This document shows positions 17,495 through 25,096 of a stretch of 64,000 nucleotides of DNA, piece by piece. Each line of letters opens with the position of its first letter. Positions within the stretch are counted from its first letter, which is position 1. The DNA lies in assembly GCF_000422905.1 (NCBI RefSeq), contig NZ_KE383949.1, forward strand, positions 124,001 through 188,000, in the 5' to 3' direction. The translations under genes were made by a program, and so were the position numbers. The notes beneath the pieces were generated by a model. It saw only the letters and a list, made by a program, of their open reading frames with translations, had not been told where the DNA came from and ran no database searches. The stretch is from Paenibacillus alginolyticus DSM 5050 = NBRC 15375. GTDB lineage: Bacteria; Bacillota; Bacilli; Paenibacillales; NBRC-103111.

Positions 17495-18496
17495 ATGGTT
17501 TTACCTGTACCCGGAATTTTAAAGTCGAGTTCGTTTATTCATCGTCATCCTGCTAATCCGATTTTGGACGCTGATCGGGTTCCTTACCCTACTGCGCTTG
17601 TATTTAACGCGGGCGTTACCAAATTCAACGGTCAATATGTCATGGTATTCCGCAATGATTATGGTTCCAGAAGCGAACAAACACTTGAGCCTCATTCCAC
17701 AACGGATCTTGGGATTGCGTACAGTCGTGATGGGATCCATTGGGAAGCTGGACCGAAGCCTTGCTTTAAGATGAATGACGGAGAAATTATTCGGGCCTAT
17801 GACCCTCGATTGACGGTTATGGACGGCCGCTGTTACATGTGCTTTGCTGTGGATACGCAGCATGGTATTCGTGGCGGTATCGCCGTTACCGATGACTTTG
17901 AAAACTTCGAAGTGTTGAGCTTATCGACGCCGGATCTTCGCAATATGGTGCTGTTCCCGGAGAAAGTCGGCGGCAAATACGTTCGTTTGGAAAGGCCTTT
18001 TACCGTATACAGCCGTGGGGGGGCCGACCGATTTGACACATGGATTTCCGACTCTCCGGATTTGAAGTATTGGGGCAATTCCGATCTCCTGCTGGCGGTT
18101 GAGCATGTTCCTTTTGCCAATGATAAGATCGGGCCTGCGGCTCCTCCTATAAAGACAGAAAAAGGCTGGCTGACCACGTTTCATGCGGTGGATATCGATC
18201 CTGCAAGAGGGAAGAACGGCTGGGAGCCTGCTTGGAAGAAAAGGTATACAGCAGGCCTCATGCTGCTCGATCTCCACAATCCGAAAAAGGTAATCGGCAT
18301 GTATCAAGAGCCCTTGCTTGCGCCGGAAGCCAGCTATGAGATCGACGGCGGATTCCGTAATGATGTCATTTTCCCTGGAGGCATGATTTTGGAACCATCG
18401 GGTGAAGTGAAAATCTATTATGGCGCTGCAGATGCGGTGGTCTGTTTGGCTACAGCACAGGTGGATGATCTTGTTCAGTTATGCTTGAAAGCATGA
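17495..18496 (+). CDS. GH130-like glycoside phosphorylase/hydrolase
   Basis: The protein has 333 residues with a five-bladed beta-propeller pattern. The GH130-like signatures are HPANPILDADRVPYPTALVFNAGV, KFNGQYVMVFRND, IAYSRDGIHWE, YDPRLTVMDGRCYMCF (the Asp of DPR matches the family's proposed proton donor region), GFRNDVIFPGG and IYYGAADAVVCLATA. GH130 enzymes phosphorolyse beta-1,4- or beta-1,2-mannosides; the exact linkage cannot be read from sequence. It has no signal peptide, so it acts on imported oligosaccharide. It sits directly downstream of the permeases in one operon. Confidence 0.88.
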   Translation: MVLPVPGILKSSSFIHRHPANPILDADRVPYPTALVFNAGVTKFNGQYVMVFRNDYGSRSEQTLEPHSTTDLGIAYSRDGIHWEAGPKPCFKMNDGEIIRAYDPRLTVMDGRCYMCFAVDTQHGIRGGIAVTDDFENFEVLSLSTPDLRNMVLFPEKVGGKYVRLERPFTVYSRGGADRFDTWISDSPDLKYWGNSDLLLAVEHVPFANDKIGPAAPPIKTEKGWLTTFHAVDIDPARGKNGWEPAWKKRYTAGLMLLDLHNPKKVIGMYQEPLLAPEASYEIDGGFRNDVIFPGGMILEPSGEVKIYYGAADAVVCLATAQVDDLVQLCLKA

Positions 18497-18508
18497 GGTG
18501 AAGATAAG

Positions 18509-21500
18509 ATGACTATGTGGGATCAACTTCAGAATCCTCCTGTCCAATATCGCTCAGTGCCGCTATGGTCATGGAATGATAAATTGGAAACGGAGGAGTT
18601 GGAACGTCAGATCGAGGACATGCATAAAGCGGGAATAGGCGGATTTTTTATGCACGCCAGAGGCGGACTTCTTACTCCGTATATGGGTGAGGAGTGGATG
18701 TCCGCTGTACGGACATGTATCGAGAAAAGCAAAGAGCTCGGTATGACCCCATGGTTATATGATGAAAACGGCTGGCCGAGCGGCTTCGCAGATGGTAAAG
18801 TTCCAGCCATGGGAATCGCTTACCAGCAAAAAAAATTGGCCTATGAGCAAGCTCCTTTTCAGAACCCAGCGGAGAGAACGATCGGTTTCTATGCCAAATC
18901 AGAACACGGCTATCGTTTACTATCAGCAGAAGAGGAGAGCAGCGCAGAGTTAAGATTCTTCTATGAAGTAAATCCATATTATATTGATACGCTAAGTATG
19001 GAAACCGTTCGTGCTTTCATTGATACGACCTACGAGGCCTATTGGGAACGCTTCGGCGGAGAGTTTGGAGACGATCTGAAAGGCGTGTTTACGGACGAAC
19101 CGCAGTTTGCGCGCGGGCAGTTGCCTTGGTCGTTTGATCTGGAGCAAGCTTTCGAGATCAGATATGGCTATGACCTGAAGGAAGCTCTCCCCGCTTTGTT
19201 TATGAATGTGGAAGGCTGCAGTAAAGCAAGATATGACTATTGGGAATGCGTAACCACGATGTTCACTCAAAGTTATGCGAAACAAATTGGGGATTGGTGT
19301 AATAGCAAGGGATGGTCAGCAACAGGTCACGTTGTAGATGAACAAGTGCTCATGCATCAAGTGACTTCAGTCGGGGATCCGATGGCTTTTTATGAGTATT
19401 TGCAAATTCCGGGTTGTGATTGGTTAGGCCGGTTTATTAGCGAAGAGCCTATTGTTCCCAAACAGGTAGGCTCGGTTGCCCATCAACTTGGGAAAAAGCA
19501 GACGATTACGGAAAGCTTCGGGTGTTCAGGCTGGAATGTCAGCTTTGAGGATCTTAAGCGAATAGGCGAGTGGCAATTTGTCCACGGTATTAATTTGATG
19601 TGTCAGCATTTGCAGGGATATACCTTAAGAGGCTTACGAAAACGTGACTATCCTCCTTCCCTATTTTATCAGCAGCCTTGGTGGGAGGATTATAAAGGTT
19701 TTAATGATTACTTCGCGAGGTTGTCGATGCTGCTTTCAGAAGGAACTCGTCAGACTGAAGTATTGCTTCTGCACCCAATCCGGTCTGCTTGGGTTCAACA
19801 ATGTGGTGAGGATTCTTCAGAAATCGAACCTTATCATAAGGCTTTTACCCAGCTTTCGCGCCAAATGTGCCAAACCTTCGTAGAGCATGATTACGGCAGT
19901 GAAAGCATTATTGAACATCACGGTAATGTCAGTAACGGCAACTTTGTTATCGGCGAAGCGGCCTATCGCGTTGTAATCATTCCGCCGAGTGTAACGTTAA
20001 ACCGCGTTACGGTTGATTTGTTGAAGCAATTCGTCCTTCAAGGCGGCTGCCTTGTTGCATTTGCGCCATTTCCGACGCTTATTAATGGACAACTGGATAA
20101 GGAGTTAGATCAGCTAATTGAGAGCGCGCTCAAACCCGAATGGAATTCTAAAGCGCTGCTAAACGCTTTGTCCAGCACCGTATCCCCATCTATACGTCTG
20201 TTGGATCGTGCAGGAGAAGCGATAACTGAGGATACAATGAATGTTCAGACATTAGCATTGGGCGGCGCAATCATCCACTACTTAGTAAATTCCGGAAAGG
20301 AACGCTATGAGTCCATACAGGTAGAGTTGTTCCGAAAAGGAAGAGTATCCGTAATTGATCTGGAAACAGGCGGGGTTACACCTATCGAACAGGAAGATAC
20401 CGATTGTGGCGTACGCATTCCATTGACTATTCATCCGGGGCAGTCCTACGTCTTGAAGATTGTGCCTGAAGAAGCAGCACAAAGTGAAGAGATTTTTGAT
20501 ATAAATAAAACGACTTCTTGGCAACCAGAATCGAAAATCCTTTTAGATCATACTTGGAAGATTTCGAATATAGAGGCAAACAGTTTGACGCTGGATACAT
20601 GCCGTTTACGTGTTGAAGATGGAGATTGGTCAGGACCACTGCCCGTGGTTTTCATTCAAGAGCTGCTTTTAGCTTTTGGTCGACCTGTTCATATTGAACT
20701 AGAATTCGAATTCCAGGTTGCGTTTGATGTTGATCTTTCGCGCGAATTATATGTGGTCTTGGAGAAGCCGGAAGATATCAAAATCGAAGTGAACGGGCGT
20801 CAAGTGGAATCGAAAAGCTGTGGCTGGTGGCGAGATATTTCTTTCCAAAAAGTTGATATTAGCGGCATGATCGTTCCAGGAGTAAATCGAATTCGCCTTC
20901 AATCTTATTTCTACAACTCTTCACAGACTTACGCAGCAATTGAGCATGCGCGACAGTTTGAATCGGAAGGAAATAAGCTGACGTTTGAAACAGAAATCGA
21001 AAATATCTACATTATTGGGTCTTTCGGTGTAGAGTCAAGTTCGCCGTACCTGAACGGAGAGCGTCAAGCGGTTCATACGATGGGTCCGTTTGTTCTTACG
21101 GAACTTCCTGTTTCCGTGCATACTGGGGATCTTGTCAATCAAGGGTTTCCCTTCTATAGCGGTAAAATTTATATGCAGCAAAAGGTAACTATCGATAGAA
21201 ACGATTGGATGGAGGCGAAATGGAGCTTTTCCACACCACCAGATACCATTGTCAGTCGGTTGTTTATTAACGGTCAAGAGGTACGAACGTTCCTCTGGGA
21301 GCCTTATGAGGCAGACATCACTTCATTTCTGCGTAAGGGCGATAACTTAATCGAGGTAGAAATGGCAAACAGCTGTCGAAATCTGCTAGGTCCACATCAT
21401 CACATAAAAGGCGAGCTCTATAAGGTGGGACCTGACAGCTTTAAAGATAAGCCCGGTTGGACAGATAAAGATATAGACAAGAATACGAATATTTACACGG

Positions 21501-21559
21501 ACCGATACACGTTCGTTCGATTCGGTTTACATGCTTCGCCGTATATTGAATTGAAATAA
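18509..21559 (+). CDS. Large TIM-barrel glycoside hydrolase with C-terminal jelly-roll domains (GH106-like)
   Basis: The protein has 1016 residues and no signal peptide. The N-terminus has the pattern of rhamnosidase-related barrels: VPLWSWNDKLETEELERQIEDMHKAGIGGFFMHARGG, then WLYDENGWPSG. A further barrel strand holds GVFTDEPQF. Next come a Rossmann-like or beta-galactosidase trimerisation-like region (VVIIPPSVTLNRVTVDLLKQFVLQGGCLVAF) and C-terminal galactose-binding jelly rolls (LFINGQEVRTFLWEPYEADITSFLRKGDNLIEVEMANSCRNLLGPHH). The acidic residues in YDENG and FTDEP are candidates for catalysis. It starts 12 nt after the GH130 gene and so belongs to the same operon. The substrate is unknown; a cytosolic exo-acting glycosidase is inferred. 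Confidence 0.8.
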   Translation: MTMWDQLQNPPVQYRSVPLWSWNDKLETEELERQIEDMHKAGIGGFFMHARGGLLTPYMGEEWMSAVRTCIEKSKELGMTPWLYDENGWPSGFADGKVPAMGIAYQQKKLAYEQAPFQNPAERTIGFYAKSEHGYRLLSAEEESSAELRFFYEVNPYYIDTLSMETVRAFIDTTYEAYWERFGGEFGDDLKGVFTDEPQFARGQLPWSFDLEQAFEIRYGYDLKEALPALFMNVEGCSKARYDYWECVTTMFTQSYAKQIGDWCNSKGWSATGHVVDEQVLMHQVTSVGDPMAFYEYLQIPGCDWLGRFISEEPIVPKQVGSVAHQLGKKQTITESFGCSGWNVSFEDLKRIGEWQFVHGINLMCQHLQGYTLRGLRKRDYPPSLFYQQPWWEDYKGFNDYFARLSMLLSEGTRQTEVLLLHPIRSAWVQQCGEDSSEIEPYHKAFTQLSRQMCQTFVEHDYGSESIIEHHGNVSNGNFVIGEAAYRVVIIPPSVTLNRVTVDLLKQFVLQGGCLVAFAPFPTLINGQLDKELDQLIESALKPEWNSKALLNALSSTVSPSIRLLDRAGEAITEDTMNVQTLALGGAIIHYLVNSGKERYESIQVELFRKGRVSVIDLETGGVTPIEQEDTDCGVRIPLTIHPGQSYVLKIVPEEAAQSEEIFDINKTTSWQPESKILLDHTWKISNIEANSLTLDTCRLRVEDGDWSGPLPVVFIQELLLAFGRPVHIELEFEFQVAFDVDLSRELYVVLEKPEDIKIEVNGRQVESKSCGWWRDISFQKVDISGMIVPGVNRIRLQSYFYNSSQTYAAIEHARQFESEGNKLTFETEIENIYIIGSFGVESSSPYLNGERQAVHTMGPFVLTELPVSVHTGDLVNQGFPFYSGKIYMQQKVTIDRNDWMEAKWSFSTPPDTIVSRLFINGQEVRTFLWEPYEADITSFLRKGDNLIEVEMANSCRNLLGPHHHIKGELYKVGPDSFKDKPGWTDKDIDKNTNIYTDRYTFVRFGLHASPYIELK

Positions 21560-21598
21560 AAGTTCTATTGTACTGGGAGAATAAGAAACGCAACAAGA

Positions 21599-21642
21599 GA
21601 AGAGCAAGGGCGCTGCACTGCAGGACATTTGCTCTTCTTTTG
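21599..21642 (+). terminator. Terminator of the oligosaccharide operon
   Basis: GAAGAGCAA (21599-21607) pairs with TTGCTCTTC (21629-21637), followed by TTTTGGTT. It ends the operon 40 nt after the hydrolase stop codon. Confidence 0.8.
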
Positions 21643-21705
21643 GTTATTCTTAGCAACCTGCAATGGATGCCGAAAGCTGAAGGGAGGTGATACTAATAAA
21701 AAATG

Positions 21706-21750
21706 TGATAACGCTTACTTTATTCAGAGGATGTTATGAAAGCGCTTAAT
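21706..21750. promoter_or_regulatory. Orphan pair of cre-like catabolite control sites
   Basis: TGATAACGCTTACT (21706-21719) and TGAAAGCGCTTAAT (21737-21750) both resemble the CcpA site consensus TGWAARCGYTWNCW; the second has a perfect GAAAGCGCTT core. No sugar gene follows; the next gene is the TetR at 21876. An RBS-like AGGGAGGTGA at 21681 has no open frame after it. The sites may be left over from a deleted operon. Otherwise the 316-bp gap 21560-21875 holds only the terminator and the TetR operator. Confidence 0.45.
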
Positions 21751-21831
21751 TAAAAGGGAATGAGATTCTAGTCCTAAGGATCGAGAATGCTGCCGAATTG
21801 CTTTCAGGCTGTTTTTCATATATACTTGAAA

Positions 21832-21852
21832 TACTAATTGATTAATCACTAA
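21832..21852. promoter_or_regulatory. TetR-type operator upstream of tetR copy 2
   Basis: The 21-bp sequence TACTAATTGATTAATCACTA plus A matches about 18 positions of the central part of the palindrome at 8145-8176 (TAGTAATTGATCAATAACTA plus A). It ends 23 nt before the start codon. Shared sequence upstream of two paralogous regulators supports a common operator. Confidence 0.65.
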
Positions 21853-21875
21853 CACATTAAGGAGGCGCCAATCTG

Positions 21876-22397
21876 ATGGCAAAAATGGAGACGACCATAG
21901 TTAATCGCAAATCGGACATCATATCAGCAGCGATTGAGGTGTTTGCGGAGATCGGGTACTACCGTGCAACAACGGCACAGGTCGCAGAACGGGCCAAAAT
22001 ATCGCAGCCGTATATTTTTTGTTTTTTTTCAACGAAGGAAGCATTGTTGTTGACAGCGCTGGAGGTATCCTGGACGCGAGTGATCGATTCCTTCCGCAAG
22101 GTCGTGGAAGCTGCACCATCGGAACAGTTGGAGTCCGACCTAGTCCAGGCTTATGTGGATATTCTGGACATGTATCAAAATGAAGTGCTGCTTCAGATGC
22201 AGGCTCAGACGATCCGTGAAGACTCGATCCAGGAAGCGATGCGCAATGGATTCGGGGAAGTTCGCCGAATGGTTTTGGACGCTTTCCGCGCAGGCAGCAT
22301 TCCGAATGCCGAGGAAAGAACGATGTTGTTCTTAGCCCGGGGCGTGCTGTGCAATATTTCGGTAGCGCTGGCAATGCCCGAGCTGAAGGATATATGA
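21876..22397 (+). CDS. TetR-family transcriptional regulator (copy 2)
   Basis: The protein has 173 residues and is a clear paralogue of the TetR at 8194. The helix-turn-helix reads DIISAAIEVFAEIGYYRATTAQVAERAKISQPYIFCFFSTKEAL; the C-terminal domain has LLQMQAQTIRED and RTMLFLARGVLCNISVAL. The usual PYxFRFF is changed to PYIFCFF at the end of the recognition helix. ATG 21876 has AAGGAGG upstream. It heads the redox and efflux block, whose promoters carry related operators. Ligand unknown; quinone-like or aromatic toxicants are a guess from the neighbours. Confidence 0.9.
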   Translation: MAKMETTIVNRKSDIISAAIEVFAEIGYYRATTAQVAERAKISQPYIFCFFSTKEALLLTALEVSWTRVIDSFRKVVEAAPSEQLESDLVQAYVDILDMYQNEVLLQMQAQTIREDSIQEAMRNGFGEVRRMVLDAFRAGSIPNAEERTMLFLARGVLCNISVALAMPELKDI

Positions 22398-22423
22398 GGA
22401 GGGGTACGAGCTTTTCGGAAAAA

Positions 22424-22509
22424 AAGTGATTGACCAATCAATAATTGTTATTGACCGATCAATCACTTCGTGTTATATTGGTTTTAAGTTAGTAATTGAT
22501 CAATCACAA
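22424..22509 (+). promoter_or_regulatory. Promoter with a triple TetR-type operator ahead of the redox/efflux genes
   Basis: A promoter with TTGACC (22451-22456), a 17-bp spacer and TATATT (22474-22479) is visible. Two oppositely oriented operator-like 21-mers, beginning AAGTGATTGACC at 22424 and ending CGATCAATCACTT at 22468, form an imperfect inverted pair that covers the -35. A third copy, TAGTAATTGATCAATCAC, lies downstream of the -10 at 22490-22507. This placement fits tight repression by a TetR protein. Confidence 0.7.
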
Positions 22510-22530
22510 AAACAATAGGAGGTAATTCCT

Positions 22531-22961
22531 TTGGAAAAAGCAATTGTAGTAGGAGCAACGGGAGGCACGGGCGCTTCGGTCGCGGAAGAGCTGTGCCCCA
22601 CGGCGAATGAGGCTTCGTATCTGGGTTCCACACTCGAAGCGATCGCGGCTGACAAGATGGCATTTTTCATCGGCAATATGCGTGTCCCCCGCGAGATTGT
22701 CTATTTGCCGGACGCGGCGTTCATTATCGCGGAGCTCGCCAGCAGGGACGACGCGTACGGGCAGAACTGGCATATACCTGGCTCAGGCTCGATCTCGGGC
22801 AATGAGATCGTGCATATTTGACCGAAGAGCCGCTTGTCTTAAGCGGGGACAAATACGAGCGGTTGATTGGACCAGCGCGAGCAACGGCCTTCGAAAAGGG
22901 AATCACAGCTACGGTTCTCGCGTTGCAGAAAAGAAATGGCGCTCTTAATAACTACAAGTAA
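22531..22961 (+). pseudogene. SDR/NAD-dependent epimerase-like pseudogene with internal deletions
   Basis: A TTG start behind AGGAGG gives a good NAD-binding N-terminus, AIVVGATGGTGASVAEELCP. The frame then jumps to text from the middle of the family (YLGSTLEAIAADKMAFFIGNM, then PREIVYLPDAAFIIAELA) and on to GQNWHIPGSGSISGNEIVHI and a stop at 22819. A different frame from 22821 continues with TEEPLVLSGDKYERLIGPA and ATAFEKGITATVLALQKRN to a stop at 22959. Intact relatives have about 300 residues, so two segments (after the first 24 residues, and before TEEPL) appear deleted, the second with a frameshift. The gene at 26604 has a related C-terminus. Non-functional as an enzyme. Confidence 0.75.
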
Positions 22962-22997
22962 GTAATCAATCACTAATTAATTTGGGGGAAACAGAAT

Positions 22998-23600
22998 ATG
23001 AACCATTTGATCATCTATACACATCCAAGGAAAAGTAGCTTCAATCACGCGATTCTGGACGCGGTCACGGAAAGCTACCTACAGGTGGGGGATGGGGTTA
23101 TCGTTCGGGATTTATACGGCATGGGTTTCCAACCTGCACTTGGCTCAAGTGAAATGTTAGGCGGGGTGGGAGAGGATATCGTTCAGGAGCAAGGCTATGT
23201 ATCGTGGGCGGATCATATCGTGTTCATCTATCCGCTATGGTGGACGGGATTGCCTGCGATGCTGAAAGGGTATATAGACCGCGTATTTTCGTACGGATTC
23301 GCCTACAAGTATGATAATGGGGTTCAATCCGGGTTGCTAGCGGGCAAGAAGGCGACACTCATCCATACGCAGGATAAGTCCCGAGAAGCATATGAAGCAA
23401 GCGGCTTGGGGAATGCGCTTCGTCTTACGATAGATGAAGGGATACTCGCTTATTGCGGCTTAGGAGTGAATCGGCATCTCGTATTCGACTCGATGCATGC
23501 TTCGACCGCCGAAGATAGGAAATCTTGGCTCGCACAGCTTTCGGAAATGATGCGCAATCCTTCGGAAACAAAAGAAAAGCCGTATACCAACTCTATTTAA
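22998..23600 (+). CDS. NAD(P)H quinone oxidoreductase, flavodoxin-like fold
   Basis: The protein has 200 residues of the MdaB/KefF/YwrO type. Key parts are NHLIIYTHPRKSSFNHAI (flavin phosphate loop), HIVFIYPLWWTGLPAMLKGYIDRVFSYGFAY (the conserved YPxWWxxxPAxLKxxxDRVF motif) and GKKATLIHTQD. Two-electron reduction of quinones with NAD(P)H and FMN or FAD is expected. The start is ATG 22998 behind TTGGGGG. Half-operator text (ATCAATCACTAATTAA) lies at 22965-22980 just before it, consistent with control by the TetR pair. Confidence 0.9.
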   Translation: MNHLIIYTHPRKSSFNHAILDAVTESYLQVGDGVIVRDLYGMGFQPALGSSEMLGGVGEDIVQEQGYVSWADHIVFIYPLWWTGLPAMLKGYIDRVFSYGFAYKYDNGVQSGLLAGKKATLIHTQDKSREAYEASGLGNALRLTIDEGILAYCGLGVNRHLVFDSMHASTAEDRKSWLAQLSEMMRNPSETKEKPYTNSI

Positions 23601-23644
23601 TCGAATGTAATTAATCAATCAATAACGAAAATAAGGAGAGATGT

Positions 23645-25090
23645 ATGATGAATTCCAAGACTCAACCAATGTCAGCAGCATCAAGTGCTATACCCTACCG
23701 TTGGTGGGCGCTTATCGCGCTTGCGCTTGCACAATTCCTTGTCGTACTGGATGCGTCCATCGTAAATATTGCACTTCCGTCGTTGGGGGCGGAACTTCAC
23801 CTGGATACAACTACGCTTAGTTGGGTGATCACGGCTTACGTATTGCCGTTCGGAGGGCTGCTGCTCTTGGGCGGGAGACTTTCCGACCGGTACGGACATC
23901 GCAGGTTATTTATCGCTGGGGTCGCTGGATTCGCGAACTCGGGAGCGTGGCTGTTGACTTCAAGAGCGGTGCAAGGCGCTTCGGCCGCTCTTCTCGCTCC
24001 CGCGGCTCTTGCTCTTCTCACCAAGCTTTTCATGGATCCGCAGGATCGGGCGAAGGCCCTTGGCATCTGGGGTGCTGTTGCCGGCATTGGCAGCGCCGCA
24101 GGCGTATTGCTAGGAGGAGTACTGACTTCTTCTTTCGGATGGCCATCTGTGTTCTTCGTGAATGTTCCTATAGGCCTATTGGTTATTGTTGCAACACCGT
24201 TACTCATCGCGAAAGATAAGCCAGGCGAACGTGCAAGTCTGGATATGCCTGGAGCAGCCGCGGTTACTGCCGGCATCGTAACCTTAGTGTTCGCGCTCTC
24301 TGAAACCGAACGAGTTGGATGGACATCTCCGCTGACGTTGACGCTTGCTGGTGTATCTGTTTTGCTTCTCGCCGCGTTTGTCTTCATCGAGCGAAGCGCC
24401 AAGAACCCACTTATGCCGCTAGGTGTATTTCGCAACAAGTCGGTATTAGGCGACAATCTGGAAATGTTCCTTATTGGAGGAGCGACGACAGGACTATTCT
24501 TCGCACTCTCGGTCTATATGCAGCAGGTGCTTCACTATGACGCAATGAAGGCGGGGCTTACCCAGCTTCCGCTCGCCGGAGCGCTAGTTGTAATAGCGGG
24601 AGCCGTGCCGGCACTTGTCAAGAAGCTCGGAACGCGACGGACGCTTGCCGCTTCATTGCTTCTGCTTGCCGCAGGCTTGATCTGGCTGTCTTTAGCACCA
24701 AGTGATGCATCGTTTGCGGTTCATCTGCTTGGACCTAGTATCGTGATCGGAATTGGGCTCGGAGGGGCTTTCGTCGCCGGGACGGAATTGTCGGTCCATG
24801 GCGTAGCCGACAGTGAAGCGGGTATGGCCAGCGGACTTGTCAATACGAGCCAGCAAATTGGAGGAGCCATTGGGCTTGCTGTATTAGCGACCATCTCGTC
24901 GACCAGAACAAGAGATTTATTGAGTAATGGAATAGCCGAGCCGCAAGCGCTGACTAGTGGTTTCGCATGGGTGTTTCTCGGGGCGGCCGCCTTCTCCATC
25001 ATAGGTGCGGTTATTGTCCTCAAGGTGGTTCGGCCTTCCTTATCACGTCAAAATATTGATGAATCAATTACTAAACGAGTTAGAGGGTGA
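23645..25090 (+). CDS. MFS drug efflux transporter, DHA2 family (14 helices)
   Basis: The protein has 481 residues. The N-terminus has ALAQFLVVLDASIVNIALPSLGAEL, the typical DHA2 motif D1. Motif A is GGRLSDRYGHRR and motif C is GAVAGIGSAAGVLLGG in helix 5. About 14 hydrophobic segments are seen. The start is ATG 23645 (or 23648) behind AAGGAG. It lies in a block with a quinone reductase and a multicopper oxidase, and operator-like text (GTAATTAATCAATC) occurs upstream at about 23606. Export of toxic small molecules is likely; the substrate is unknown. Confidence 0.92.
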   Translation: MMNSKTQPMSAASSAIPYRWWALIALALAQFLVVLDASIVNIALPSLGAELHLDTTTLSWVITAYVLPFGGLLLLGGRLSDRYGHRRLFIAGVAGFANSGAWLLTSRAVQGASAALLAPAALALLTKLFMDPQDRAKALGIWGAVAGIGSAAGVLLGGVLTSSFGWPSVFFVNVPIGLLVIVATPLLIAKDKPGERASLDMPGAAAVTAGIVTLVFALSETERVGWTSPLTLTLAGVSVLLLAAFVFIERSAKNPLMPLGVFRNKSVLGDNLEMFLIGGATTGLFFALSVYMQQVLHYDAMKAGLTQLPLAGALVVIAGAVPALVKKLGTRRTLAASLLLLAAGLIWLSLAPSDASFAVHLLGPSIVIGIGLGGAFVAGTELSVHGVADSEAGMASGLVNTSQQIGGAIGLAVLATISSTRTRDLLSNGIAEPQALTSGFAWVFLGAAAFSIIGAVIVLKVVRPSLSRQNIDESITKRVRG

Positions 25091-25096
25091 TCGGCC

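Noticed and set aside
22607..22948. Plus-strand frame of 113 codons in the SDR pseudogene
   Set aside because: It is an out-of-phase reading (Arg/Ser-rich). The homologous text is split between the two other plus-strand frames.
23836..24456. Long minus-strand frame (206 codons) opposite the MFS gene
   Set aside because: It is a shadow of the GC-rich MFS coding strand; composition is Pro/Ala/Ser-rich with no fold-like pattern or ribosome site.
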